This document shows positions 42,754 through 51,901 of a stretch of 64,000 nucleotides of DNA, one piece after another; position 1 is the first letter of the stretch, and each line of letters opens with the position of its first letter. The stretch is taken from positions 496,001-560,000 of the forward strand of contig JAUCDD010000025.1 in the NCBI GenBank assembly GCA_034675505.1. The letters run 5' to 3'. Made by a program: the position numbers and the translations under genes. The notes under the pieces are model-generated. The model ran no database searches, was not told the origin of the DNA, and worked only from the letters and a program-made list of their open reading frames with translations. The DNA is from Melaminivora sp034675505 (GTDB lineage Bacteria > Pseudomonadota > Gammaproteobacteria > Burkholderiales > Burkholderiaceae_C).

Positions 42754-44602
42754 ATGGACATCGCCCGCACCGCCAGCCCCCGCGCCGCCGACCACGTGGA
42801 TGCCCTGCCATCCGGCACGCGCCTGGGTGAGTTCGAGATCACGGCGCTGCTGGGCGTGGGCGGCTTCGGCATGGTCTACCAGGCCTTCGACCATTCGCTG
42901 CTGCGCTTCGTGGCGATCAAGGAATACATGCCGGCCGCGCTGGCCGGGCGCGCCGACGGGCAGTCGCTGTGGGTGCGCTCGTCGTCGGACGAGCAATCCT
43001 TCCAGGCCGGGCTGGCCTCGTTCGTCAGCGAGGCGCGGCTGCTGGCGCAGTTCGACCACCCCTCGCTGGTCAAGGTGTTCCGCTTCTGGGAGGCCAACCG
43101 CACGGCCTACATGGTCATGCCCCTGTACAGCGGCATGACGCTCAAGCAGGCGCGCATGCACATGCGCACGCCGCCGCCCGAGGCCTGGCTGCGCCAGCTG
43201 CTGTGGTCGGTCACCAGCGCGCTGCGCGTGCTGCACGAGGGCCAGACGCTGCACCGCGACGTCTCGCCGGACAACATCTTCCTGCAAGACAACGGCCCGC
43301 CGGTGCTGCTGGACCTGGGCGCCGCGCGGCGCGCGCTGCGCGAGCGCGACGGGCACTACACGGCGGTGCTGAAGGTCAACTACGCGCCCATCGAGCAGTA
43401 CGCCGACGCCGCCAGCGCGCTGCGCCAGGGCCCGTGGAGCGACCTGTACTCGCTGGGCGCGGTGGTGCATGGCTGCCTGTGCAACGACGCGCCGCTGCCG
43501 GCCACGCTGCGCGCCGTGCGCGACCGCATGGTGCCGTTCGCGCGGGTGGCGCGCACGGTGCGCAAGCAGTTCGGCGTGGCGTACTCGCCCGAATTCGTGC
43601 AGGCCATCTCGCACTGCCTGGCGCTGCAGCCCGAGGACCGGCCGCAGTCAGTGGACGCCTTCCTGCAGGCGCTGCAAATGACCTCGGCGCCGCCCGGGCT
43701 GGAGCATTTCGACTTCCGCGCGGCGCTGGGAGAGGTGTGGGTGGAGCCGGCCGGGCCGGATGCCGGCGGTGTTGCCGGCGCCACGCCCATCGACCTGTCC
43801 CGGCCCACGCCAGCCCGCGCCCCAGCCCACGCAGGCGCAGGAGCCGGCGGCAGCTGCCGCGCCGGCGGCGGACGCGGACGCAGCCGGCGCCTTTGCCGAT
43901 ACCGTGGTGGCCGAGTGGAGCTCCACCGTGATGCTGGAGCCGGCCCAGGCGCCGACCGCCCCCGGGGCCGCGCGCGCGCAAGCCCCGGACGGCGCGGCTG
44001 CGCCCGCCGGCCGCCCACCGCGCGCAGCCGCGCCTGCCGGCACTGGCCCGCGCCGCCGCAGGGCCTGGCCGTGGCTGCTGGGCGGCGTGGCGGCGGCGGT
44101 GCTGCTGGGCGCAGGCGCCACCGCGTGGTGGCCCCAGCCGCAACGCCCGCGCTACACGCCCGAGAGTGAAATCATCACCGAGCTGGCGCCGCAGCTGGCC
44201 AGCGTTGCGGACGCGCCGCTGCAGGCGGCTGCGGCATCCGAAGCCCAGCCCTCAGCTCCGCCGGCCCCAGAGCCGGCGGCCGCCCCGCCAGCGCCGGCTG
44301 TGCCAGCCGCGCCAGCCCGGCCGCGCCCGGCGCGCGCCGCCCCCGAGGCTGCCGCCCCTGTGCCGCCCGCGCCCGCGCCTGCCGCGCCGGCGCCGGCTGC
44401 GCCGCCGCGGCCTGCCGCCGCCGCCGCGCCCGCCCCGCCGCCCACGCCCGAGCAGGCCTGCGCGTCTGCCAGCTTCCTGGCGCGGCCGCTGTGCATCCAC
44501 CAGGAATGCCAGAAAGCGGCCCTGGCCAGCCACCCGACCTGCGTGGCCGCGCGCCGGCGCCAGGACGAGGAGGCGCGCCAGCGCCAGCTCTACCCGCAGT
44601 AG
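42754..44602 (+). pseudogene. Membrane-bound Ser/Thr protein kinase, frameshifted in the linker
   Basis: Kinase domain in the first frame: glycine loop LLGVGGFGMVYQ (~31-42), Lys in VAIKEYM (~55), catalytic loop HRDVSPDNIFL (~166), and LDLGAARRA in place of DFG. After about residue 350 the frame turns into a nonsense-like Arg/Gly run. One base too many in CCCC at 43820-43823 moves the reading into the next frame, which gives a Pro/Ala/Gln linker, a transmembrane helix WLLGGVAAAVLLGAGATAWW, another Pro/Ala stretch and a Cys-rich C-terminal end (QACASASFLARPLCIHQECQK...HPTCV) that would face the periplasm. Joined, about 615 residues. Target proteins unknown. Confidence 0.83.
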
Positions 44603-44637
44603 CGGCAAGGCAATAGCGCGAAAACCTGGGCGCAGGC

Positions 44638-44643
44638 TATAAT
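44638..44643 (+). promoter_or_regulatory. -10 box of the rplM-rpsI operon
   Basis: TATAAT preceded by GGC, 130 bases before rplM; no obvious -35 box. Confidence 0.5.
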
Positions 44644-44647
44644 GGCG

Positions 44648-44683
44648 AGCTTCGCAGCGTTTTTTTGATCCCGCGGCGAAGCT
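44648..44683 (+). promoter_or_regulatory. Stem-loop in the rplM leader
   Basis: AGCTTCGC (44648-44655) and GCGAAGCT (44676-44683) are perfect reverse complements, eight base pairs, just after the -10 box. The loop contains a T7 run. In the mRNA it would lie at the 5' end of the ribosomal-protein transcript, where autoregulatory leaders are common. Confidence 0.45.
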
Positions 44684-44772
44684 TTGCCCCCACCTAAGAG
44701 GCTCCCATCCATGAGGAGCACCGACCGTGGAAAAGGATCGCCAGACCCTCTTGAATCGAAAAGAGAAAACTC

Positions 44773-45201
44773 ATGTCCACATTCAGCGCCAAGCCCGCTG
44801 AGGTCGTGCACGAGTGGTTTGTGATTGACGCCACCGACAAGGTGCTCGGCCGGGTCGCCAGCGAAGTGGCCCACCGTCTGCGCGGCAAGCACAAAGCCAT
44901 CTACACGCCTCACGTTGATACCGGTGACTACATCGTCATCGTCAACGCCTCCAAGCTCAAGGTGACGGGCACCAAGTCCACCGACAAGGTGTACTACCGC
45001 CACTCGGGCTTCCCCGGCGGCATCACGGCCACCAACTTCCGCGACCTGCAGGCCAAGCACCCCGGCCGCGCCCTGGAAAAGGCCGTCAAGGGCATGCTGC
45101 CCAAGGGCCCCCTGGGCTACGCCATGATCAAGAAGCTCAAGGTCTATGGCGGCGCCGAGCATCCGCACAGCGCCCAGCAGCCCAAGGCTCTGGAAATTTA
45201 A
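44773..45201 (+). CDS. rplM: 50S ribosomal protein L13
   Basis: 142 residues, full length. WFVIDATDKVLGRVASEVAHRLRGKHKAIYTPHVDTGDYIVIVNA and YYRHSGFPGGITATNFRDL are conserved in every bacterial L13. Paired with rpsI nine bases downstream, the universal order. Confidence 0.99.
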   Translation: MSTFSAKPAEVVHEWFVIDATDKVLGRVASEVAHRLRGKHKAIYTPHVDTGDYIVIVNASKLKVTGTKSTDKVYYRHSGFPGGITATNFRDLQAKHPGRALEKAVKGMLPKGPLGYAMIKKLKVYGGAEHPHSAQQPKALEI

Positions 45202-45210
45202 GGAGCCGAG

Positions 45211-45603
45211 ATGATTGGTGAATGGAACAATGGCACCGGCCGTCGCAAGTCCAGCGTGGCCCGCGTGTTTCTGAAGAAAGGCTCCGGCAAGATCACTGTG
45301 AATGGCAAGGACATTCAGCAGTATTTCGGCCGCGAGACCTCCATCATGATCGCCAAGCAGCCGCTGGTGCTCACCGAGCATGTCGAGACCTTCGACATCC
45401 AGGTGAACGTGCACGGCGGCGGTGAGTCCGGCCAGGCCGGCGCCACCCGCCACGGCATCACCCGCGCGCTGATCGACTACGACGCCGCCCTCAAGCCCGT
45501 CCTGAGCGCTGCCGGCTTCGTCACCCGCGACGCCCGCGAGGTCGAGCGCAAGAAGGTCGGCCTGCACTCCGCACGCCGCGCCAAGCAGTTCTCCAAGCGC
45601 TGA
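45211..45603 (+). CDS. rpsI: 30S ribosomal protein S9
   Basis: 130 residues. GTGRRKSSVARVFLKKGSGKITVNGKDI near the start and the C-terminal HSARRAKQFSKR, whose last basic residues reach the P-site tRNA, are diagnostic. Followed by a strong terminator. Confidence 0.99.
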   Translation: MIGEWNNGTGRRKSSVARVFLKKGSGKITVNGKDIQQYFGRETSIMIAKQPLVLTEHVETFDIQVNVHGGGESGQAGATRHGITRALIDYDAALKPVLSAAGFVTRDAREVERKKVGLHSARRAKQFSKR

Positions 45604-45627
45604 TCGACATAAGCCTGCGAGACGAGG

Positions 45628-45652
45628 AAACCGCCCTGTGGGGCGGTTTTTT
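45628..45652 (+). terminator. Rho-independent terminator of rplM-rpsI
   Basis: AAACCGCCC (45628-45636), loop TGTG, GGGCGGTTT (45641-45649) and a T-run. Ideal geometry. Confidence 0.93.
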
Positions 45653-45793
45653 CATGGGTGCAGCCATTGCGGGCGTCCGGCGGCGCCCCCATCTGCCGGT
45701 AAAGCCTTATGCCCCCTGGCGTCAAGCCGGCCGCGTCCGGCCGCCTGCGGGGGTTTGCCTTAACATCTTTTGCCATCCAGCCGAGGAGCCACC

Positions 45794-46168
45794 ATGAGCA
45801 CCGTTGCCGAAACAACCACCACCGAAATGCCCACCCCCATCCGCTTCACCGACAGCGCCGCCAACAAGGTGGCCGAGCTGATCGCCGAGGAGGGCAACCC
45901 GGACCTGAAGCTGCGCGTGTTCGTGCAGGGCGGCGGCTGCTCGGGCTTCCAGTACGGCTTCACCTTCGACGAGATCACCAACGAAGACGACACGACCATG
46001 AGCAAGAACGGCGTGTCGCTGCTGATCGATGCCATGAGCTTCCAGTACCTGGCGGGCGCCGAGATCGACTACAAGGAAGACCTGCAGGGCGCGCAGTTCG
46101 TCATCAAGAACCCCAACGCCGAGACCACCTGCGGCTGCGGCTCCAGCTTCTCGCCGACCGATCACTGA
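45794..46168 (+). CDS. erpA: Iron-sulfur cluster insertion protein
   Basis: 124-residue A-type carrier. The three cluster-binding Cys are visible: one in QGGGCSGFQYGF (about residue 51) and two in TTCGCGSSFS near the end. GAGGAG precedes the ATG by five bases. It delivers Fe-S clusters to targets that here could include CobG. The start adds a Thr-rich head before the fold begins at IRFTDSAANKV. Confidence 0.96.
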   Translation: MSTVAETTTTEMPTPIRFTDSAANKVAELIAEEGNPDLKLRVFVQGGGCSGFQYGFTFDEITNEDDTTMSKNGVSLLIDAMSFQYLAGAEIDYKEDLQGAQFVIKNPNAETTCGCGSSFSPTDH

Positions 46169-46202
46169 GCCAGGCGCCGCCTGGCGCGCTGCACACCCCG
46201 GG

Positions 46203-46224
46203 GCCGCTTTCGAGCGGCTTTTTT
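46203..46224 (+). terminator. Terminator after erpA
   Basis: GCCGCT, loop TTCG, AGCGGC and six T residues. Confidence 0.88.
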
Positions 46225-46251
46225 GCGCGCGCACGGGGCCGTGCCGCAGCG

Positions 46252-47400
46252 TCAGGCGGGGTAGAGGGCGCCCAGGATGCGCGGGCCGCGCGCGCCGGTG
46301 GCAGCGGGCAGGTTGCCGGGCAGGCCCGCCAGGCACTGGTGCGCCAGCCAGGCGAAGGCGGCGGCCTCGACCTGCAGCGGCGGCAGGCCGTGCCGGGCCG
46401 ATGACTGCACCGCCACGCCCGGCAGCAGCGCCTGCAGGCGCTGCATCAGGTGGCCGTTGAGGGCGCCGCCGCCGCAGGCGATGAGCAGCTGGCACGCCGG
46501 GGCGTGGCGCAGCAGCTGCCGGGCGCAGGCCTGCGCGGTGAACTCGGCCAGCGTGGCCTGCACGTCCTGCGCCGGTGCACCGGCGCAGCCCGCGCGCTCC
46601 AGGCAGGCCTGCAGCCACGCCGCATGGAACAGGTCGCGTCCGGTGCTCTTGGGCGGCGGTGCGGCCAGGAAGGGTTCGGCCAGCATGGCTTGCAGCAGGG
46701 CGGCCAGTGCGCTGCCGCCCCGCGCCCAGGCGCCGTCGGCATCCCAGGCCTGGCCGGTATGGCGCTGGCACCACAGGTCCATCAGCACGTTGGCCGGGCC
46801 GCAGTCGAAGCCCAGCACGGCACCGCTGGCCGGCAGCAGGCTCAGGTTGGCGATGCCGCCCAGGTTCAGCACCGCCACGTCCCGCCCCGGCTGGCTGAAG
46901 ACCTGCTGGTGAAAGGCCGGCACCAGCGGCGCGCCCTGGCCGCCGGCGGCGACGTCGCGGCTGCGGAAATCCGCCACCACCGTGATGCCGGTGCGCTCGG
47001 CGAGCAGGGCCGGCTGGTTCAGCTGCAGGGTGTAGCCGGTGCCGTCGTGCAGCCCGGGCTGGTGGCGTACGGTCTGGCCATGGGCGCCGATGGCGCGGAC
47101 CTGGGCGGCGGGCAGCGCAGCCTGCGCGAGCAGTTCGCACACCACATCGGCGTAGCACCGCGCCAGGGCATTGGCGACCAGCGCCGCGCGGTGCAGCTCG
47201 TCGGCGCCGCTGCTGTTCAGGGCCAGCAGTTGCGCTCTCAAATCAATAGCTAGAGGCCGGCTGGCGTAGCCGGCAACAGTGCATTTCGATGCTGAAACCT
47301 CGGCCAGCACGCCGTCCACGCCGTCCAGCGAGGTGCCGGACATCAGGCCGATGTACCAGCCCGCCGCGCCGCCGGGCGCAGGCCGGGCGCCGGCGCTCAC
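46252..47400 (-). CDS. anmK: Anhydro-N-acetylmuramic acid kinase
   Basis: 382-residue sugar kinase for peptidoglycan recycling: converts 1,6-anhydroMurNAc to MurNAc-6-phosphate. GLMSGTSLDGVDGVLAEV is the N-terminal phosphate loop, GAHGQTVRHQP, GTGYTLQLNQPALLAERTGITVVADFRSRDVAAGGQGAPLVP and FDCGPANVLMD follow. GTG start at 47400 overlaps the stop of the M23 peptidase gene (GTGA). A repeat of the TAGCTA/CCGGC type is translated within its first ~50 residues (see 47238). Coupled with a peptidase, so the pair handles cell-wall turnover. Confidence 0.95.
   Translation of the reverse strand: MSAGARPAPGGAAGWYIGLMSGTSLDGVDGVLAEVSASKCTVAGYASRPLAIDLRAQLLALNSSGADELHRAALVANALARCYADVVCELLAQAALPAAQVRAIGAHGQTVRHQPGLHDGTGYTLQLNQPALLAERTGITVVADFRSRDVAAGGQGAPLVPAFHQQVFSQPGRDVAVLNLGGIANLSLLPASGAVLGFDCGPANVLMDLWCQRHTGQAWDADGAWARGGSALAALLQAMLAEPFLAAPPPKSTGRDLFHAAWLQACLERAGCAGAPAQDVQATLAEFTAQACARQLLRHAPACQLLIACGGGALNGHLMQRLQALLPGVAVQSSARHGLPPLQVEAAAFAWLAHQCLAGLPGNLPAATGARGPRILGALYPA
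47238..47278. repeat. TAGCTA / CCGGC repeat inside the anmK coding region
   Basis: CAAATCAATAGCTAGAGGCCGGC and then GTAGCCGGC, the same unit as the intergenic ones, here lying in frame in anmK and read as part of residues ~42-55 (TVAGYASRPLAIDL). Confidence 0.6.
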
Positions 47401-48767
47401 TCGGCGCTGGCTTGCTGCACCAGCGCGGCCGAGGACAGCTGCACGCGCATGTTGGCCGCCAGCCGCTCGAAGGCCTTGCGCGATGCGCCCGCGACAGGCT
47501 GGGCGGCTTCGCTGCTGCGGGCCATGGCCATGGGGTCCTGGTGCTGGCCGTTGACACGGAACTCGAAGTGCAGGTGCGGCCCGGTGGCCCAGCCGGTGGC
47601 GCCCACGGCGCCTATGGTGTCGCCCTGGCCGATGCTCTGGCCCTTGCGCACGTCGATGCGGCTCAGGTGGGCGTAGACGGTGACGTGCTGGTTGCGGTGG
47701 TTGACGAAGACCACGTTGCCGTAGCCGTTCTGCACGCCGGCGAACTCGACCACGCCGTCGCCCACGGTGCGCACCGGCGTGCCGCTGGGGGCGGCCATGT
47801 CGGTGCCCAGGTGGGCGCGCCAGGTCTGCTGGATGGGGTGCACGCGCATGGCAAAGCCGCTGGAGATGCGGGTGTAGGCCACGGGCGAGGTCAGGTAGGC
47901 GCGGCGCATGCTGTTGCCTTCCAGCGTGTAGTAGGCGCCCCGGGCGGCGCCCGGCTCCTGGAACCAGACGGCGTCGTGGGCCTTGCCGTTGTTCAGAAAT
48001 TCGGCGCTCAGCACGCGGCCGCTGCGCAGCGGCTCGCCGTCGGCCTCCAGCGTCTCATAGACGACGGAGAAGCGGTCGTCCTTGCGCAGCGAGCGGCGAA
48101 AGTCGATGTTGCCCGAGAAGATCTCGGCCAGCTGCACGGCCACGGTGTCGGGGATGGCAGCGGCGTCGGTGGCGGCGAACAGGGAGCTCTTGATGACGCC
48201 GCCGGCCAGGCGGCTGCCCACGGTGAGGGGCGCCGATTCGATGCGGGCGCTGAACGCGCCCTGGGCGTTGCGCTCGACCACCAGGCGCTTGAAGTGGGGC
48301 GACTCGTCGGGCGCCCAGCGCGCCACCAGGCGCTGCAGGCGGTGGTCGTCCGTGGCCTCGGCGCTGAGCGAGCGGCCGGCGCGGCCCAGCAGGTTCTGGC
48401 GCACCAGTTCGTTGCCGCGCAGGAAGGCCGAGGCGGCCGGGTCCGCCACGCCCAGGCGCTCGAGCAGGCTTTCCGCGCTGTCGGCGCTGCGGCTGGTGTC
48501 CGAGCGGTACAGCGAGTAGCCGGGCATGCTGTCCAGCAAGCTGGCCAGCGAGGTGTCGGTGGCCAGGGATTCGACGCTTTCCTGCACCGTGCTGACGGGC
48601 ATCTGCGCCGGATCCGGGCCCAGCGAGGCGACGGCGAAGGCGCCGCCGCCGCCGGTGAGCAGCAGCGCGGCAAGCGCGGCGGTGAGACGTTTCGGGTGCT
48701 TTTTGACCGTGCGCGCGATGGGATCGACGAGGGCCACGCAGGCGGCGGTCAGGTTGTTTTTCAACAA
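47397..48767 (-). CDS. M23 family murein endopeptidase, membrane-anchored (MepM-like)
   Basis: 456 residues. One N-terminal hydrophobic segment (LTAALAALLLTGGGGAFAVASL) anchors it; a long coiled/OapA-like region follows; the LytM domain is at the C-terminus with HLGTDMAAPSGTPVRTVGDGVVEFAG, VNHRNQHVTVYAHLSRI and GPHLHFEFRVNG, giving the zinc ligands H-x3-D and H-x-H. Cleaves cross-links to allow wall growth. No ATG is near the right place; I took TTG 48767 (MLKNNLTAACVAL), with TTG 48764 equivalent. Precedes anmK in the same transcript. Confidence 0.87.
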   Translation of the reverse strand: MLKNNLTAACVALVDPIARTVKKHPKRLTAALAALLLTGGGGAFAVASLGPDPAQMPVSTVQESVESLATDTSLASLLDSMPGYSLYRSDTSRSADSAESLLERLGVADPAASAFLRGNELVRQNLLGRAGRSLSAEATDDHRLQRLVARWAPDESPHFKRLVVERNAQGAFSARIESAPLTVGSRLAGGVIKSSLFAATDAAAIPDTVAVQLAEIFSGNIDFRRSLRKDDRFSVVYETLEADGEPLRSGRVLSAEFLNNGKAHDAVWFQEPGAARGAYYTLEGNSMRRAYLTSPVAYTRISSGFAMRVHPIQQTWRAHLGTDMAAPSGTPVRTVGDGVVEFAGVQNGYGNVVFVNHRNQHVTVYAHLSRIDVRKGQSIGQGDTIGAVGATGWATGPHLHFEFRVNGQHQDPMAMARSSEAAQPVAGASRKAFERLAANMRVQLSSAALVQQASAE

Positions 48768-48969
48768 GAGTCTTACCCCAGGCTGGTGGTGTCTGCGGGC
48801 CCTGCGAGATGCGCTGCCGCGACGGCGGCCAGGGGCGGGAGACACTGCGGATACGAATTGCGGCTGAAGGCGCGAAGGCCGGACGAGTGGGCGGGCCACT
48901 AGAATCCACCGCTGCAAAGTGCCGGCAAGTATAGTCGGCCGTGTCCTGCAGACACCCACGAAAACCCTT

Positions 48970-50202
48970 ATGAACCAAGCTGCCGTTACAACTTTTCCGC
49001 ATGATTCAGAGGTAGGACAAGCGCTCGAAGTGTCGCTGCGCGGGGTGGACGAATTGCTGCCGCGGGACGAGTGGGTCAGCAAGCTGGCGCGCTCGGCCGC
49101 CAGCGGCCGGCCGCTGCGCATCAAGCTGGGGCTGGACCCGACGGCGCCCGACATCCACCTGGGCCACACGGTGGTGCTCAACAAGATGCGCCAGCTGCAG
49201 GACCTGGGCCACCAGGTCATCTTCCTGATCGGCGACTTCACCACGCTGATCGGCGACCCTTCCGGGCGCAACAGCACGCGCCCCCCGCTCACGCCCGAGC
49301 AGATCAAGCAAAACGCCGAGACCTACTACACCCAGGCGTCCAAGGTGCTGGACCCGGCGCGCACCGAGATCCGCTACAACAGCGAGTGGAGCGACAAACT
49401 GGGCGCGCGCGGCATGATCGAGCTGGCCGCCAAGTACACCGTGGCGCGCATGATGGAGCGCAACGACTTCCACCAGCGCTTCAGCCAGGGCAGCTCGATC
49501 AGCCTGCACGAGTTCCTGTACCCGCTTTTGCAGGGCTACGACTCGGTGGCCCTGAAGGCCGATCTGGAGCTGGGCGGCACCGACCAGAAGTTCAACCTGC
49601 TGATGGGCCGGCACCTGCAGCAGGAGTGGGGCCAGGAGCCGCAGTGCGTGCTCACCATGCCGCTGCTGGTGGGGCTGGACGGCGTGGACAAGATGTCCAA
49701 GTCCAAGCACAACTACATCGGCATCACCGAGGACGCGGGCAGCATGTTCGCCAAGGTGCTGTCGATCTCGGACACGCTGATGTGGGACTGGTACACGCTG
49801 CTGTCCTTCCAGAGCCTGGCCGGGATCGCGCGCCTCAAGGCCGAGGTGCAGGACGGGCGCAACCCCAAGGACGCCAAGGTGGCGCTGGCGCGCGAGATCA
49901 CCACGCGCTTTCACAGCGCCGCCGCCGCCGACGCGGCCGAAGCCGACTTCCACCACCGCAGCCGGGGCGGCATCCCGGACGAGATTGCCGAAGTGCACCT
50001 GTCCGGCGCGCCGCTGTCCATCGGCGCGCTGCTCAAGCAGGCGGGCCTGGCGCCGTCCACCAGCGAGGCCAACCGGCTGATCGACGGCGGCGGCGTGCGC
50101 ATCGATGGCGCCGTGATCAGCGACCGGGGCCTGCGGCTGGATGCGGGCAGCCATGTGGTGCAGGTGGGCAAGCGCAAATTCGCGCGAGTCCACCTGGCTT
50201 GA
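48970..50202 (+). CDS. tyrS: Tyrosine-tRNA ligase
   Basis: 410-residue class I synthetase. LGLDPTAPDIHLGHTVVLNKM holds the HIGH box (HLGH, about residue 63); KMSKSKHNY (~240) is the KMSKS loop. The S4 RNA-binding domain is at the C-terminus (STSEANRLIDGGGVRIDGAVISDRG). The length and IHLGH variant are those of the TyrZ-like subgroup. Divergent from the M23 peptidase gene, with about 200 bases between. Confidence 0.97.
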   Translation: MNQAAVTTFPHDSEVGQALEVSLRGVDELLPRDEWVSKLARSAASGRPLRIKLGLDPTAPDIHLGHTVVLNKMRQLQDLGHQVIFLIGDFTTLIGDPSGRNSTRPPLTPEQIKQNAETYYTQASKVLDPARTEIRYNSEWSDKLGARGMIELAAKYTVARMMERNDFHQRFSQGSSISLHEFLYPLLQGYDSVALKADLELGGTDQKFNLLMGRHLQQEWGQEPQCVLTMPLLVGLDGVDKMSKSKHNYIGITEDAGSMFAKVLSISDTLMWDWYTLLSFQSLAGIARLKAEVQDGRNPKDAKVALAREITTRFHSAAAADAAEADFHHRSRGGIPDEIAEVHLSGAPLSIGALLKQAGLAPSTSEANRLIDGGGVRIDGAVISDRGLRLDAGSHVVQVGKRKFARVHLA

Positions 50203-50203
50203 G

Positions 50204-50275
50204 CGGGTTTTTGGGGCAAAACCGGCCCTTGCCGGCGTCCCTGGCCGGCCTGTAGCTATCAATCTTGATAGTCAT
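50204..50275. repeat. TAGCTA / CCGGC repeat after tyrS
   Basis: GGTTTTTGGGGCAAAACCGG, CTTGCCGGCGT, GGCCGGCCTGTAGCTATC. It abuts the tyrS stop codon and matches the element at 8989 in order of parts. Confidence 0.68.
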
Positions 50276-51270
50276 CCGCCCGGCGGATCCTCGGCCTCGC
50301 CCAGCGCGCGCCGCGTCGCCCGGGCCTCGTCCAGCAGCCAGTCGCAAAACGCCTGCACCTCCGGGCGCTGCGCGCTGCGCGGCCCGGGCACCAGCCAATA
50401 CACCAGGGGCGAGTCCAGCCGGTGGCCCGGCAGCACCTCGACCAGCTCGCCGCGCGCCAGGTTCTCGGCGACCAGGGGCATGCGCGCCAGCGCCAGGCCC
50501 TGGCCGGCCAGCGCCGCCTGCACGATCTGCTGCGCATAGTTGAAGTACAACCAGCGCTTGGGCTGCTGGCGCCCCAGGCCGTTCAGCTCGAACCAGCGCC
50601 GCCAGGTGATCCATTCGAAGTAGGGCGTGCGGTGCGCGTCGCCGACCTCGATCAGGGTGAACCGGGCGACGTCCGCAGGCTGGGTGACCGGCGGCATGCT
50701 GGCCAGCAGCCAGGGGCTGGCGACCAGCGCCAGCTGCTCGCCGAACAGGCGCCGTGCCTCGGGGCCCACGTTGGCGGGCGCGCTGGAGCGCAGCGCCAGG
50801 TCGACGTCGGCCGTCTCCAGGTCCTGGATGGCGTCGCCGGCGTCGATGCGGATGTCGATGTCCGGGTTGTCGCGCTGGAACTGCTGCATGCGCGGGATCA
50901 GCCACATCGAGGCAAAGCTGGCCCAGGTGGTGATGGCGACGCTGCGCCGCCCCGCCGCCAGCCGCACCTGGCGCACGGCGGCGTCCAGCCGCTCCAGGGC
51001 CGGGGCGACGGCGCGCTGCAGCTGGCCGCCGGCGCCCGTCAGCTCCACGGCGCGCGTGTGGCGCAGGAACAGCGGCACGCCGACCTCGTCCTCCAGCGCC
51101 TGGATCTGGCGGCTCACCGCCGATTGCGTCAGTGCCAGCTCCTCGGCCGCGGCGCGGAAGTTCAGGTGCCGCGCCACGGCCAGGAAGGCGCGCCAGTGCC
51201 CTGCCGCCACCGGGCGCGTGCGCAGGTGGGTGATGGGCGGGGCGGGCAGGGGCGTGGGCGGCGTGGGCAT
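50272..51270 (-). CDS. LysR-type transcriptional regulator (GcvA-like)
   Basis: 332 residues. Winged helix HWRAFLAVARHLNFRAAAEELALTQSAVSRQIQALEDEVGVPLFLRHTRAVELT; effector domain has TWASFASMWLIPRMQQFQRDNPDIDIRI and ALRSSAPANVGPEARRLFGEQLALVASP, a GcvA/DsdC-like layout. The start at 51270 (MPTPPTPLPAPP) is set by the first ATG before a Pro-rich head; a longer frame begins at 51330. Divergent from the DUF2917 gene 143 bases away, which is the most likely target. Confidence 0.92.
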   Translation of the reverse strand: MPTPPTPLPAPPITHLRTRPVAAGHWRAFLAVARHLNFRAAAEELALTQSAVSRQIQALEDEVGVPLFLRHTRAVELTGAGGQLQRAVAPALERLDAAVRQVRLAAGRRSVAITTWASFASMWLIPRMQQFQRDNPDIDIRIDAGDAIQDLETADVDLALRSSAPANVGPEARRLFGEQLALVASPWLLASMPPVTQPADVARFTLIEVGDAHRTPYFEWITWRRWFELNGLGRQQPKRWLYFNYAQQIVQAALAGQGLALARMPLVAENLARGELVEVLPGHRLDSPLVYWLVPGPRSAQRPEVQAFCDWLLDEARATRRALGEAEDPPGG

Positions 51271-51413
51271 GGTGGTGCTGGCAGGAACGGGGACGGCGCA
51301 ATGATGCCCCAATTGATGCGTTTCGCGCATCTATGAGGGGGCTGCAATTCATTGGACTGCGGGTGCATGGGGTCGCAAACTGCAGTCCAGCAACGCTTTT
51401 CCTGGAGGTCGCC

Positions 51414-51794
51414 ATGACTGCATCACTTGTTCCTGAATCGCAACAATCGCGGGCCCGCCCCGCTGCCGGCGGCGCGCCCGCCCGGGAGTGCTTCCTGGAG
51501 AGTGGGCAGGCGCACAGCCTGCACCCCCGCGCCGCCCTGCAGCTGCGCGTGCTGCGCGGGCGTGCCTGGGTCACGCTGGGCGCCGGCCCGGGCGGCTGGC
51601 TCGGCGCCTCGGGCGATGTGCTGCTGCATGCCGGCCAGAGCGTGTGCGTGCCCGCCGGTGCGCGGGCGGTGGTGGAGCCCCTGGGCAGGGACGGCCTGCA
51701 CTACCAGTGGCGCGCCGCCGCAGCGCGCGCAGCTGCGCAGCCGGCGCGGCGGGCAGCGGCGGCGCCGGCGCAGGCCCGGCCCTGCGGCGCCTGA
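51414..51794 (+). CDS. DUF2917 family protein
   Basis: 126 residues. ECFLESGQAHSLHPRAALQLRVLRGRAWVTLGAGPGGWLGASGDVLLHAGQSVCVPAGARAVVEPL is the DUF2917 fold: a short cupin-like beta-roll with the R-G-R-x-W-V-T motif. TGGAGG precedes the start by a few bases. The C-terminal ~25 residues are Ala/Arg-rich. Divergent LysR neighbour suggests regulated expression; function unknown. Confidence 0.82.
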   Translation: MTASLVPESQQSRARPAAGGAPARECFLESGQAHSLHPRAALQLRVLRGRAWVTLGAGPGGWLGASGDVLLHAGQSVCVPAGARAVVEPLGRDGLHYQWRAAAARAAAQPARRAAAAPAQARPCGA

Positions 51795-51901
51795 GCCCGG
51801 CCGGCGCCTGGGATGAGGCGGCGCCGCGCGCCGGATAATGGCGGCTTTGCCAGCGCGCCAGCGCCGGCGCCACCACTGGCTGCATTTGCAGCCCCTCCCG
51901 C

